A DNA stretch of 64,000 nt from contig NZ_FMWM01000002.1 of assembly GCF_900099555.1 (NCBI RefSeq), positions 989,629-1,053,628 of the forward strand, in the 5' to 3' direction. Below the pieces are notes generated by a model. The model was not told the DNA's origin, did not search any database, and saw only the letters and a list, made by a program, of their open reading frames with translations. Of the stretch, positions 51,054 through 59,978 are shown in pieces (position 1 is the first letter of the stretch; each line of letters starts with the position of its first letter). The DNA comes from Peptoniphilus raoultii (GTDB lineage: Bacteria > Bacillota > Clostridia > Tissierellales > Peptoniphilaceae). Made by a program: the position numbers and the translations under genes.

Positions 51054-53045
51054 ATGATTAATTCTAAGATTAAGAAAGCGTTAGCTATAAGTCTTACTGC
51101 TATTACATTTGCTACAACATGCGTAAGTGCTAAATCTTTTAGTGATGTTAGCAGAACAGGAAGTTTTTCTTGGGCTTTCAGTGCAATAGATGAATTAAGC
51201 GACAAAAATGTAATTTCAGGTTATCCTGATGGAACCTACAAACCTGAAGCACCAGTATCTTTTCCTGAAGTAATGCAGCTTATAGTACAAGTTGTTAATC
51301 CAAGTGAAAGTGAAATTAAAGAAGCAAAAGATAAATATGAAAAATTATTAAATGAAAAGGACACACCAGATTGGGCAAAAAAAGCCTTTAGTGTTGCATT
51401 ATATAGGGGGATAGTATCAGAAACTGAATTTAAAGATGCAGCTGATAAAGGATTTTTAGAAGCTAAAGAAAAGAAATATCCTATAAGAAAAGATATTGCC
51501 GTATTTTTTGCAAGGGCCTTAAAGCTATCAAGTAGTGGAGATAAATCTTACCTTAGACATGATGATTTAGATCAAATTCCAGATAATGTTAAGGGATATT
51601 TAGCATCATTAGTTAAGGCAGGAATTTTTACATCAACGGGCTCTGACGGTAAATTTAACGGTGATAAAGAAATTAGAAGATCAGAAATGGCAATAATTGT
51701 TAAGGCTGGTTTTGATTATATGTCAAGTCATGCTGAAGAAAAACCAGAAGCAAAGACTGGGAAAGTAATTCTTGCATCAAAATTAAATAATACAAATGTC
51801 TTAATTATTGAAGAAGGAAAGTCAAAATATTCTTTTGAATTAAATGACCAAACAAAATATAAGACAAAGGATAAGACCCTTAAATTTGATGACTTGCAAG
51901 CTGGCCAAGAAGTTAAGGTTGAATATGTAAAATCAAATTCATCTGACAAATTAGGCCTTGCAAAAACAGTTGAGATTACATCTTTAAACCAAAATTTAGT
52001 TGGCTATGTAAATTCAAAAACTACTAATACAATTACTATCAAATATACAGAAAATTCTTCAAAGCTAGACTTTAGAACAACAAGCAAAGTTTCAACATCT
52101 GATTCAAAAACTTTTGAGTTTGCATCTGATGCAAAAATAACTGCCTATGGCAATAAAATTGAACTTGATAAAGTTTCAACAGATGATTTAGTTGAATTTA
52201 AGTTAAATTCAGATGGAAAGATTTCTGAAATGATTGTATTTCCAAAAGAAGCAACTGTAAAGGGAAAAGTTACTTCAATTTCTACAAGCACATCTACTGG
52301 AGAAGTTAAGTTAAAACTTAGTGATAACAAGGAATATACTTTCTATATAACAAAAGATACAAAATCTTCTTTAAATAATGTAAAAGTAAATGACACAATT
52401 TATCTAAAGGTTAATTATAAAGTTGCAATTGACATAGGAGATAGTGCGGATAATCTTGTTTCAGGTGTCGTAACGGATTTTGCTTCAAGAGATGTTTGGG
52501 GAAGAAATAATGGTCATATAGAAATTAGAGTAAATAATTATAGTCCGGTTAAATATGAATTAGCATGGAATGTTAGATATGTAAATGGATCTTCACAAGC
52601 AACAAATCCACAAGCAAGAGATAGTGATTATATTGGCATGTATGTTCAGCTTGAACTTGATAGCAATGGAAAAGTTTCAGTAATTAGACAAACAGATAAG
52701 GCTGAATACTTTACAGCTAGAGGACAAGTAGTAGATTTTCAAAATTCAAGTTCAACTTTTAGCAGAGCTGAATATGACCTAATAATAAAAATAATTCAAA
52801 GCGATAATTCAAGAGTTGGATTGGGAAAAGAATATAGTGTAAGAGTCTATGACAGATCTTTTAGCAAATATGATATAGTTGAGCTTAAGGGTTATGTTGA
52901 TGATAGAGGAAATGCACAAATTTCTTATGTAACACCAGTGGGAAGCTCATCTTATGAAGTAAGACCTGATTCAAGAATAAGAGATTCAAGAGATTTTGAC
53001 AATTGGAGAAATCTTGGAGCAAGTAGTGGGGATTATTTTTATTAA
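51054..53045 (+). CDS. SLH-domain surface protein (663 residues)
   Basis: Signal peptide (about 1-25, ending CVSAKSF), then SLH-type repeats: SFSDVSRTGSFSWAFSAIDE..ISGYPDGTYKPEAPVSF (about 27-80), a middle repeat, and GIFTSTGSDGKFNGDKEIRR (about 180-220). These anchor proteins to secondary cell-wall polymer. The remainder (225-663) holds repeated beta modules such as GKVILASKLNNTNVL and KGKVTSISTSTSTGEVKL, and a Tyr/Arg/Asp-rich C-terminus. I start at ATG 51054 (GGAGGT 4 bases upstream). A paralogue follows beyond an IS remnant. Confidence 0.88.
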   Translation: MINSKIKKALAISLTAITFATTCVSAKSFSDVSRTGSFSWAFSAIDELSDKNVISGYPDGTYKPEAPVSFPEVMQLIVQVVNPSESEIKEAKDKYEKLLNEKDTPDWAKKAFSVALYRGIVSETEFKDAADKGFLEAKEKKYPIRKDIAVFFARALKLSSSGDKSYLRHDDLDQIPDNVKGYLASLVKAGIFTSTGSDGKFNGDKEIRRSEMAIIVKAGFDYMSSHAEEKPEAKTGKVILASKLNNTNVLIIEEGKSKYSFELNDQTKYKTKDKTLKFDDLQAGQEVKVEYVKSNSSDKLGLAKTVEITSLNQNLVGYVNSKTTNTITIKYTENSSKLDFRTTSKVSTSDSKTFEFASDAKITAYGNKIELDKVSTDDLVEFKLNSDGKISEMIVFPKEATVKGKVTSISTSTSTGEVKLKLSDNKEYTFYITKDTKSSLNNVKVNDTIYLKVNYKVAIDIGDSADNLVSGVVTDFASRDVWGRNNGHIEIRVNNYSPVKYELAWNVRYVNGSSQATNPQARDSDYIGMYVQLELDSNGKVSVIRQTDKAEYFTARGQVVDFQNSSSTFSRAEYDLIIKIIQSDNSRVGLGKEYSVRVYDRSFSKYDIVELKGYVDDRGNAQISYVTPVGSSSYEVRPDSRIRDSRDFDNWRNLGASSGDYFY

Positions 53046-53064
53046 AATTTAAAATTTTTAAGGT

Positions 53065-53108
53065 GATGTTGCAGAATAGATGATTCTACTCTGCAACATC
53101 ATTTTTTT
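53065..53108. terminator. Strong hairpin after the SLH gene, formed from the IS end
   Basis: GATGTTGCAGA pairs with TCTGCAACATC (plus TAG/CTA) and is followed by TTTTTTT on the plus strand. It begins 20 bases after the SLH stop, so the IS end now serves as that gene's terminator. Confidence 0.82.
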
Positions 53109-53109
53109 A

Positions 53110-53625
53110 TTAAGCAGCTTTATATTTTATGATTTCTAAGTTCTTATTTTCTATTTTTGATGCCAGTTTATTTAAGTTTAGTGCTATTTATAAGAGACAT
53201 ATTTCACTTATTATGTTTTCTTTTCTTCTGTGGTGGAATCTGTTGTAGTTTAAGCCTGACTTTATTTTGTAAAATGCTCCTTCGGCTTGAATTGATCTAT
53301 TTAATCTTTCTTCTATTCCTTGGTCGGACATTATGTTTTTTAAGGATTCTTCCCTATATTTTTGAAATGTTTCTGCTATGTAGATTCCTTTGGTTTTTTG
53401 TCCTTCTTTGCTCCAATCGAATCATCTGTAGACTTTTGTTGTTACGTATCCTCTTTTTCTTTTTCTGTATCTGTCATTACATCTTATGAATTCTTTGCCT
53501 TCTTGTGATTTGTATTTGTCTTGTTTTTCATCGTATTTTAAGCTTTCCCTAAATTCTTGCTCTTTTTTATGTTTTCATGTTTTCAACTTTTCATAGTTTG
53601 ATGGTTTTATGTAGGATGTTTATAT
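53110..53625 (-). pseudogene. IS1182-family transposase remnant
   Basis: On the minus strand the frame reads YIKPSNYEKLKT, stop, KHKKEQEFRESLKYDEKQD, YKSQEGKEFIRCNDRYRKRK, a stop, then KGIYIAETFQKYREESLKN, MSDQGIEERLNRSIQAEGAF and NRFHHRRKENIISEICLL, a stop, then IALNLNKLASKIENK. This is the DDE C-terminal portion of IS1182-type transposases, with in-frame stops at 53575, 53422 and 53188 and the usual Cys cluster missing. The N-terminal two thirds are gone. Confidence 0.8.
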
Positions 53626-53769
53626 TTCCTCGTCTTTTTTCTATGATGGGACTTTTGCAACAGCTCCTTTTTTTAGATAAAACTTTCAATAATTCAAATT
53701 AAAGGCTTATCCTTAAAAAATTCCTTATTCTTTTTCTATCTATGTTATAATATTTTATGGAGTGATGAA

Positions 53770-54777
53770 ATGAAAATCAAAAATAAGATATTATTATTTA
53801 TTATTATAATTTTAATGCCTATGAGCATTTTTGCAGGAACCTTTAAGGATGTTAATGAATCAGGTAATTATTCATGGGCCTATACTTATGTGGAAAAAAT
53901 GGTAGAAGAAAATATTTTAAAGGGCTTTCCTGACGGAACTTACAAGCCAAATAAGTCTGTATCTTTTTTAGAAACTCTTCAAATTTTAAAGAGCATATCT
54001 GTAAGAGCAAGGGAAAATCAAATTGATTCTTTAAATTCTTATGAAAATATTTTTAAGGAATATAAAATCCCTGAATGGTCAAGGGAAGCTGTGTCCTTTT
54101 CTTTGACTAGGGGTGTTGTAAGTGAATTAACTTTAAAAGCTGCCTATAATAAGAATATGATTAATTCAAAAAGTTATCCATCAAGAAATACTGTTGCTCT
54201 TTTATTTGCAAGATTTTTAAATGTAAAAGAAGATGGGGATTATTCTTCCTTAACTTATAAGGACCTAGATTCTATTCCTGATAATATAAAGAAAATTTTA
54301 CCAAAACTTATAGAAATGGGAATTTTCACAAAAGATGGTTCCAATGGTAATTTTAATGGGTCGAAATTTATTAGAAGGTCTGAAATGGCTGTTATTTCTT
54401 CAAAGCTTTTAGATTATATTAAGGCAAATCCAAATTATAGTAATGATAATATGGGAATTGATATAAATCAAATAGATAATAAGGACAATATTATTGGCCC
54501 TAAGGCTCATGAAGAAGAGCTGAAAAAAGATGAAAAAATTATAGAAGATGTAATTAATTCTAAGGTGAATTTTAAGGGCAAGATATCTAATATTGTTGAT
54601 GGCGGAACTATAAAGTATATGTATATTGATATTACAGAATCTGATAACAAGAATTTAATTCTTCCAAAAACTGTTATTGTCTACACTAATAAGTACTTAA
54701 AAGTTGGAGATTTAGTTGAAGGCAGAGCAGTTTTAGATGAAAATAAAGAAGTTAAAGATGCAAAATTAAATGATTGA
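53770..54777 (+). CDS. SLH-domain protein (335 residues), paralogue of the upstream SLH protein
   Basis: Signal peptide (about 1-22, ending SIFAGTF), SLH-type repeats: TFKDVNESGNYSWAYTYVEK, ILKGFPDGTYKPNKSVSF, and GIFTKDGSNGNFNGSKFIRR around residue 190, then a short C-terminal region with a beta module (about 265-335, FKGKISNIVDGGTIKYMYID). It matches the first 220 residues of the 663-residue SLH protein segment by segment but is much shorter. GGAGTGATGAA precedes the ATG. Its stop overlaps the tcdA start. Confidence 0.87.
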   Translation: MKIKNKILLFIIIILMPMSIFAGTFKDVNESGNYSWAYTYVEKMVEENILKGFPDGTYKPNKSVSFLETLQILKSISVRARENQIDSLNSYENIFKEYKIPEWSREAVSFSLTRGVVSELTLKAAYNKNMINSKSYPSRNTVALLFARFLNVKEDGDYSSLTYKDLDSIPDNIKKILPKLIEMGIFTKDGSNGNFNGSKFIRRSEMAVISSKLLDYIKANPNYSNDNMGIDINQIDNKDNIIGPKAHEEELKKDEKIIEDVINSKVNFKGKISNIVDGGTIKYMYIDITESDNKNLILPKTVIVYTNKYLKVGDLVEGRAVLDENKEVKDAKLND

Positions 54778-55465
54778 TATGGAAAATAATTTTTTTAGCA
54801 GAACTTCCTTAATGCTTAGTAGCGAGGATATAAAAAAATTAAATTCTTCAAGAGTTTTGCTTTTTGGCCTTGGAGGGGTTGGAGCAGCATCTTGTGAAGC
54901 TCTAGCGAGGGCTGGCATTGGAAAAATCGGAATTTGTGATGGCGATGTCTATGAAATTACAAATATGAATAGGCAGCTCTATGCTACAAAAAAATCCCTA
55001 GGGAAGGCAAAAACAGATGTCGCCTATGAAAGAATTAAGGATATTCGGGATATTGACGTTATAAAATACACTTTTTCTTATAATGAAGAAACTAAGGATA
55101 ATATAAATTTTAAGGATTATGACTTTATAATTGATGCCATAGATAATGTAAGTTCAAAACTTTTAATTATTGAGAGGGCAAGAGAGGCTGGAGTAAAAAT
55201 AATTTCTTCTATGGGGACGGGTAATAAACTTGACCCCACAAAATTTGAAATTGATTTTATTGAAAATACAAGCATTGACCCCCTTGCAAAGATTATAAGA
55301 AAAAAACTTAAGGGAAAAAATATAAGGAAAATTCCTGTGGTCTATTCAAAGGAAGAGCCCATAAAAACTTCTATGAGAACTCCGGGCTCTGTTTCTTTTG
55401 TGCCACCTGTATCTGGCTTTATTTTAGCCTCCTATGTAGTTAGGAATTTATTAGATGAGGAGTAA
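54770..55465 (+). CDS. tcdA: tRNA threonylcarbamoyladenosine dehydratase TcdA
   Basis: A 231-residue ThiF/E1-like ATPase that cyclises t6A37 in tRNA to ct6A. Features: FFSRTSLMLSSEDIKKLN, nucleotide-binding LFGLGGVGAASCEALARAG, DVYEITNMNRQLYA, DFIIDAIDNVSSKL and TPGSVSFVPPVSGFILASYV. A second ATG at 54779 is equally possible as start. It overlaps the SLH gene by 8 bases and pcrA begins at its end, so these genes are probably co-transcribed. Confidence 0.88.
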   Translation: MIDMENNFFSRTSLMLSSEDIKKLNSSRVLLFGLGGVGAASCEALARAGIGKIGICDGDVYEITNMNRQLYATKKSLGKAKTDVAYERIKDIRDIDVIKYTFSYNEETKDNINFKDYDFIIDAIDNVSSKLLIIERAREAGVKIISSMGTGNKLDPTKFEIDFIENTSIDPLAKIIRKKLKGKNIRKIPVVYSKEEPIKTSMRTPGSVSFVPPVSGFILASYVVRNLLDEE

Positions 55466-55466
55466 A

Positions 55467-57671
55467 ATGGATTTAAGTACTTTAAATGACAGGCAAAGAG
55501 AGGCTCTTTTATATAATGAAGGCCCCTTACTTATTTTAGCAGGAGCTGGCAGTGGCAAGACAAAAGTTGTTACCAATAAAATTGCCTATCTTATTGAAAA
55601 TGGTATACAGTCTTGGAAAATTTTGGCCATAACCTTTACCAACAAGGCCGCCAAAGAAATGAAAACAAGGGTTGGAAAATTAATAGATAATGATATTGAT
55701 GCCATGTGGATTGGTACCTTTCACTCAATTTGCCTTAGGGTTTTAAGAAAAAATATTGAAGTTCTTGGTTATAAATCAAATTACACAATTTATGACAGGC
55801 AGGACCAATCAACTTTAGTTAAAGATGCCCTAAAAGACCTTAATTTATCTAAGGATATCTATTCTAAGAATTCTATTATTTCTCAGATTTCAATGATGAA
55901 AAATGAAGAAGTTTCTCCAAAGGAAGCTGAAGCAGAGTTCAAGGATGATATCTATAAGTTAAATGTGGCAAAAATTTATGCCTACTATGAAAAGAAATTA
56001 AAGGAAAATAATGCCTTGGATTTTGACGATTTAATTATAAAGACTGTTGAGATTTTAAGGGATTATAAGGAAGTTCGAGATTTTTATCAAAATAAATTTG
56101 AATATGTATTTGTTGATGAATATCAGGATACAAACTCCATTCAATATAAATTAATAAAATACCTGGCAGGAGATGACCCAAAGCTTACAGTTGTTGGTGA
56201 TAATGACCAGTCCATTTATAAGTGGAGAGGGGCAGATATTAATAATATTTTAAATTTTCAAGAGGACTTTCCAGGTGCAAAAATCATAAAGCTGGAGCAA
56301 AATTATAGGTCTAGCCAAAAAATTTTGGACACTGCCAATGCCCTTATAAAAAATAATCCAGCAAAGTTCAAGAAAAATCTTTGGACAGAAAGAAAGGGCG
56401 GAAGCGAAGTTTCCTATAGGGAATTTAATTCATCTGATGAAGAATCCTATGAAATTTCCAACCAAATTTTGAAATTAAATTATAAGGGCAAGTCTTTTGA
56501 CGATATGGCAATTTTATATAGGACTAATGCCCAGTCAAGGACCTTTGAAGAAAAGTTAATGAGAGAAGGCATTAATTATAAAATAGTTGGAGGATTAAGA
56601 TTTTATGACAGGGCAGAAATAAAGGATATTTTGGCATATTTAAAAGTAATTAATAATCCAAATGATGAAATTGCCCTAAAGAGAATTATAAATACACCCA
56701 AAAGAGGCATTGGCGATACTACAGTAGAGGAAATTGAGGGCTATGCAGCATCTCATAATAAGTCAATTTTTGAAGTTATTAGCTCCTTAGATGAAAGTGA
56801 TTTAAATTTAAGGTCAGAAAAAAGCATTAAGGCTTTTGTGTCTAGTATTAATTTATTTTTGGAAAGAAAAAAAGACCTTCCTCTGTATAAGCTATTGGAA
56901 TTAGTTTTGAAAGAAACTGAATATGTGCATAAATTGGAAAAAGAGGGGACGGTTGAAGCCAGAGGTCGAATTGACAATGTAAATGAACTTATGTCAAATT
57001 TAATGTCCTATCCTGATAATTATAGCTTAGAAGAGTATTTAGGGGAAATGAGTCTTTTAACTGATCTTGACAAGACAAGTGGCAATAAGGGAGTTAGTTT
57101 AATGACAGTTCACGCTGCCAAGGGTCTTGAATTTTCTATTGTCTTTTTAGTAGGAATGGAAGAAGGATTATTTCCAATTATTAGGGACTTGGAAGTTGAA
57201 GAAGATATTGAAGAGGAAAGAAGACTTTGTTATGTTGCAGTTACAAGGGCCAAAGACCTTTTATATATTTCTTCTTGCAAGACAAGATTTTTATATGGAA
57301 AATCAACTCCAAAACTTAGGTCAAGATTTATAAACGAAATGGAAGAAGCTATTGAAAACTTTAAGGGCGGAGATGAAAAGCTCCTTAGGGTTATAAATTA
57401 TAATGACGATTCAAAAACAAAAACTTATGATAGTCCTTATAGGGAAAAATTTAAGGGAGAAACTTATAAGAAATCTGAAAATAAAAAGGAAAAACCTAAA
57501 ATTCAAACTACTATAAATGTTGGCGACAAGGTTTCGCATAAAATTTTTGGCAAGGGAATGGTAGTAGGAAAAAAGGAAAAGGACGGCGACTTTGAACTTG
57601 TTGTTTCCTTTGACAAGAAGGGGCTTAAAAAATTAATGCAAAGTTTTGCACCTCTAAAGGTAGAAAATTAA
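55467..57671 (+). CDS. pcrA: ATP-dependent DNA helicase PcrA/UvrD
   Basis: A 734-residue superfamily 1A helicase: LNDRQREALLYNEGPLLILA, Walker A AGAGSGKTKV, motif II VFVDEYQDTN, motif III VGDNDQSIYKWRGA, motif IV-VI including LMTVHAAKGLEF and YVAVTRAK. The C-terminal tail (about 645-734) includes a Tudor-like module (VGDKVSHKIFGKGMVV) used for RNA polymerase contact. I start at ATG 55467 (AGGAG 5 bases upstream). pcrA-ligA-gatCAB is a common Firmicute order. Confidence 0.94.
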   Translation: MDLSTLNDRQREALLYNEGPLLILAGAGSGKTKVVTNKIAYLIENGIQSWKILAITFTNKAAKEMKTRVGKLIDNDIDAMWIGTFHSICLRVLRKNIEVLGYKSNYTIYDRQDQSTLVKDALKDLNLSKDIYSKNSIISQISMMKNEEVSPKEAEAEFKDDIYKLNVAKIYAYYEKKLKENNALDFDDLIIKTVEILRDYKEVRDFYQNKFEYVFVDEYQDTNSIQYKLIKYLAGDDPKLTVVGDNDQSIYKWRGADINNILNFQEDFPGAKIIKLEQNYRSSQKILDTANALIKNNPAKFKKNLWTERKGGSEVSYREFNSSDEESYEISNQILKLNYKGKSFDDMAILYRTNAQSRTFEEKLMREGINYKIVGGLRFYDRAEIKDILAYLKVINNPNDEIALKRIINTPKRGIGDTTVEEIEGYAASHNKSIFEVISSLDESDLNLRSEKSIKAFVSSINLFLERKKDLPLYKLLELVLKETEYVHKLEKEGTVEARGRIDNVNELMSNLMSYPDNYSLEEYLGEMSLLTDLDKTSGNKGVSLMTVHAAKGLEFSIVFLVGMEEGLFPIIRDLEVEEDIEEERRLCYVAVTRAKDLLYISSCKTRFLYGKSTPKLRSRFINEMEEAIENFKGGDEKLLRVINYNDDSKTKTYDSPYREKFKGETYKKSENKKEKPKIQTTINVGDKVSHKIFGKGMVVGKKEKDGDFELVVSFDKKGLKKLMQSFAPLKVEN

Positions 57672-59701
57672 TGAATGAAATGAAAGAAAATAAAATGGAA
57701 AATCCTTTAAACAATCATGAAAAAATGAAAGACCTTGTTAAAAAATTAAATTCCTATGCCTATAATTATTACACCTTAGATGAGCCTTTAGTTTCAGATG
57801 GGGAATATGATAAGCTTTATGACCAGCTTATAGAAATGGAAAAAAGGGAGAATTATGTTCTGCCAGATTCTCCAAGCCAAAGAGTTGGTGGAGAAGTTTT
57901 AAAAAAATTTGAAAAGCATAAGCATATAAAGCCCCTATATTCTATGGACAAGGCTCAGTCCCTTGACCAGTTAAAAACTTGGTATCAAAGGCAAATAAAT
58001 TTTGTTAGGGATTATAATCAAAGCCATAGTGATAAACTTCCAGACCCGGAATTTATTATAGAATTGAAATTTGACGGTCTTACCATAAATTTAACCTATG
58101 AAGGCGGCTATCTTTCACTTGCAACCACAAGGGGCAATGGAAGTATTGGCGAAATTATAACAGAGCAGGTTAAGACTATAAATGAAGTTCCCTTATCCAT
58201 TGATTTTAAAGGAAAATGCGAAATTCAAGGGGAGGGATTGATGCCCCTTTCAGCCCTAAAGAAATATAATGAAAGTACTAGCGAAAAATTAAAAAATGCA
58301 AGGAATGCAGCGGCAGGAGCTTTGAGAAATTTAGATCCAAAACTTACAAAAAGTAGGCATTTAACAGCCTATTTTTATAATGTAAATTATATTGAAGCAG
58401 CGATTTTTAAAAATGACATTCAAATGAAAGATTTTCTAAAAAAAGAGGGATTTTTAGTTTCTAAAATGAATTATAGGGCAAAAAGTTTTGAAGAAATTGA
58501 AAAGAGAATAGAAGAAATTTCAGAAATTAGAAGTGATTTAAATATTTTAATTGACGGAATAACCATAAAAATTAGTGATTTTAAAACAAGAGAGCTTTTA
58601 GGATTTACCAATAAATTTCCAAGATGGTCCATTGCCTTTAAGTTTGCAGCACAGGAGGCAACAACAAGGCTTTTAGAGGTCGTTTGGAATGTTGGAAGGT
58701 CTTCAAAAGTTACACCTTCTGCAATTCTTCAGCCCTGCCAAATAGGTGGAGTTACAATTCAAAGGGCAACTCTCAATAATTTTGATGATATTAATAGAAA
58801 GAAATTAAGACTTAATTCAAAAGTTTTAATTAGAAGGTCAAATGATGTTATTCCTGAAATTTTGGGGACAGTCCCCACAGAAGAAAAAACCTATGAAATA
58901 AAAAAGCCAGAAGTTTGCCCGGCTTGCGGTACTCATCTTATACAAAATGGTGTTCACATCTTCTGTCCAAATACTCTTTCTTGCAAACCTCAATTAGTTT
59001 CAAGGCTTGTACATTTTGCTTCAAGGGATGCCATGAATATTGAAGGCTTAAGTGAAAAAACTATTGAAACTTTTATGGAAAAACTTGACTTAAAGGAAAT
59101 TCCTGATTTATACAATCTTAAGGCAAGTGATATAATAAAACTTGAAGGTTTTAAGGAAAAAAGAACACAGAATCTTTTAACTGCCATAGAAAACAGCAAA
59201 AATCCTTATTTGGCAAATTTTATTTTTGCTCTTGGCATTGCTAATGTTGGTATAAAAACTGCAAGAGATTTGGCAAATTACTTTAAAAATTTTGATGACT
59301 TTAGGATAGCAAGTTTTGAAGAATTAAAGGATATTGGCGATATTGGTCCAATAACTGCCTATGAAATCATAGAATTTTTTAAGGATTCTCACATAGAATC
59401 TTCCCTAGCAAAACTTTTTGATCATGGGATAAAAATAAAATATGATGAAAATTCTTTTGAAGATAGTCCTTTAAAAGATAAGGTTATAGTAATTACTGGC
59501 ACTCTTTCAAGGTCCAGAAAAGAAATTGAAGCAGATCTTTTACAAAGAGGGGCAAAAGTTACATCAAGTGTTAGTAAAAATACTGACTATGTTTTGGCTG
59601 GAGAAAGCCCTGGTTCAAAATATGATAAGGCAAAAAATCTAGGTATAGAAATTATTTCAGAAGATAGATTAAAAGAGCTTTTCGGAGGTAATGATGAATA
59701 G
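57671..59701 (+). CDS. ligA: NAD+-dependent DNA ligase LigA
   Basis: A 676-residue ligase. Domain Ia (YYTLDEPLVSDGEYDKLY), nucleotidyltransferase with the adenylated Lys in IELKFDGLTI (about residue 137), OB fold with the FKFAAQEATTRL region, four-Cys zinc finger CPACG..FCPNTLSC, helix-hairpin-helix repeats and a C-terminal BRCT (about 597-676, LKDKVIVITGTLSRSRKEIE). It starts at the TAATG overlap with pcrA. The OB segment encodes GTVPT through a perfect GGGGACAGTCCCC palindrome. Confidence 0.94.
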   Translation: MNEMKENKMENPLNNHEKMKDLVKKLNSYAYNYYTLDEPLVSDGEYDKLYDQLIEMEKRENYVLPDSPSQRVGGEVLKKFEKHKHIKPLYSMDKAQSLDQLKTWYQRQINFVRDYNQSHSDKLPDPEFIIELKFDGLTINLTYEGGYLSLATTRGNGSIGEIITEQVKTINEVPLSIDFKGKCEIQGEGLMPLSALKKYNESTSEKLKNARNAAAGALRNLDPKLTKSRHLTAYFYNVNYIEAAIFKNDIQMKDFLKKEGFLVSKMNYRAKSFEEIEKRIEEISEIRSDLNILIDGITIKISDFKTRELLGFTNKFPRWSIAFKFAAQEATTRLLEVVWNVGRSSKVTPSAILQPCQIGGVTIQRATLNNFDDINRKKLRLNSKVLIRRSNDVIPEILGTVPTEEKTYEIKKPEVCPACGTHLIQNGVHIFCPNTLSCKPQLVSRLVHFASRDAMNIEGLSEKTIETFMEKLDLKEIPDLYNLKASDIIKLEGFKEKRTQNLLTAIENSKNPYLANFIFALGIANVGIKTARDLANYFKNFDDFRIASFEELKDIGDIGPITAYEIIEFFKDSHIESSLAKLFDHGIKIKYDENSFEDSPLKDKVIVITGTLSRSRKEIEADLLQRGAKVTSSVSKNTDYVLAGESPGSKYDKAKNLGIEIISEDRLKELFGGNDE

Positions 59702-59975
59702 AGAAGAAATTAAACACATATCAGACATTGCACAAATTGAATTTACAGATGAAGAACTAGATGGTTTTGAAAAAGATTTTTTAGAAACCATGGATTTAAT
59801 TGAAAACATTAAAAAAATTGACACTCAAGGAGTGGATGAAGTTTTTCAAGTAAATGGAACTGTAAATAATTTGAAGGAGGATGAAATTAAAAAGTCCCTT
59901 TCTCAAGAAGAAGCAACAAAAAATGCTAAGTCAGAAAAATATGGTTATTTTAAATTGTTAAAATTTGTGGAGTAG
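59694..59975 (+). CDS. gatC: Aspartyl/glutamyl-tRNA amidotransferase subunit C
   Basis: A 93-residue GatC: REEIKHISDIAQIEFTDEEL, FLETMDLIENIKKIDTQGVD and a C-terminal KYGYFKLLKFVE. It stabilises GatAB. Two ATG codons are adjacent (59691, 59694); GGAGG spacing favours the second. It overlaps the ligA stop. Confidence 0.9.
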   Translation: MNREEIKHISDIAQIEFTDEELDGFEKDFLETMDLIENIKKIDTQGVDEVFQVNGTVNNLKEDEIKKSLSQEEATKNAKSEKYGYFKLLKFVE

Positions 59976-59978
59976 GAT

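Larger units (their letters stand above)
53061..53668 (-). mobile_element. Decayed IS1182-like insertion sequence with both terminal inverted repeats
   Basis: The ends read inward AGGTGATGTTGCAGAATAG (53061 on plus) and AGGAGCTGTTGCAAAAGTC (53668 on minus), matching at 13 of the first 16 positions. Between them is only the 3' third of a transposase gene. The element is thus about 608 bp, internally deleted and immobile by itself. It lies between two SLH-protein paralogues. I see no convincing target duplication. Confidence 0.75.

Noticed and set aside
53157-53489. A 110-codon plus-strand frame, Leu/Phe/Cys-rich
   Set aside because: It is antisense to the transposase remnant and its composition follows from the reverse strand.
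58864-58876. GGGGACAGTCCCC palindrome inside ligA as a repeat insertion
   Set aside because: It encodes G-T-V-P in frame at a conserved OB-fold position, so coincidence with normal coding sequence is the simpler reading.
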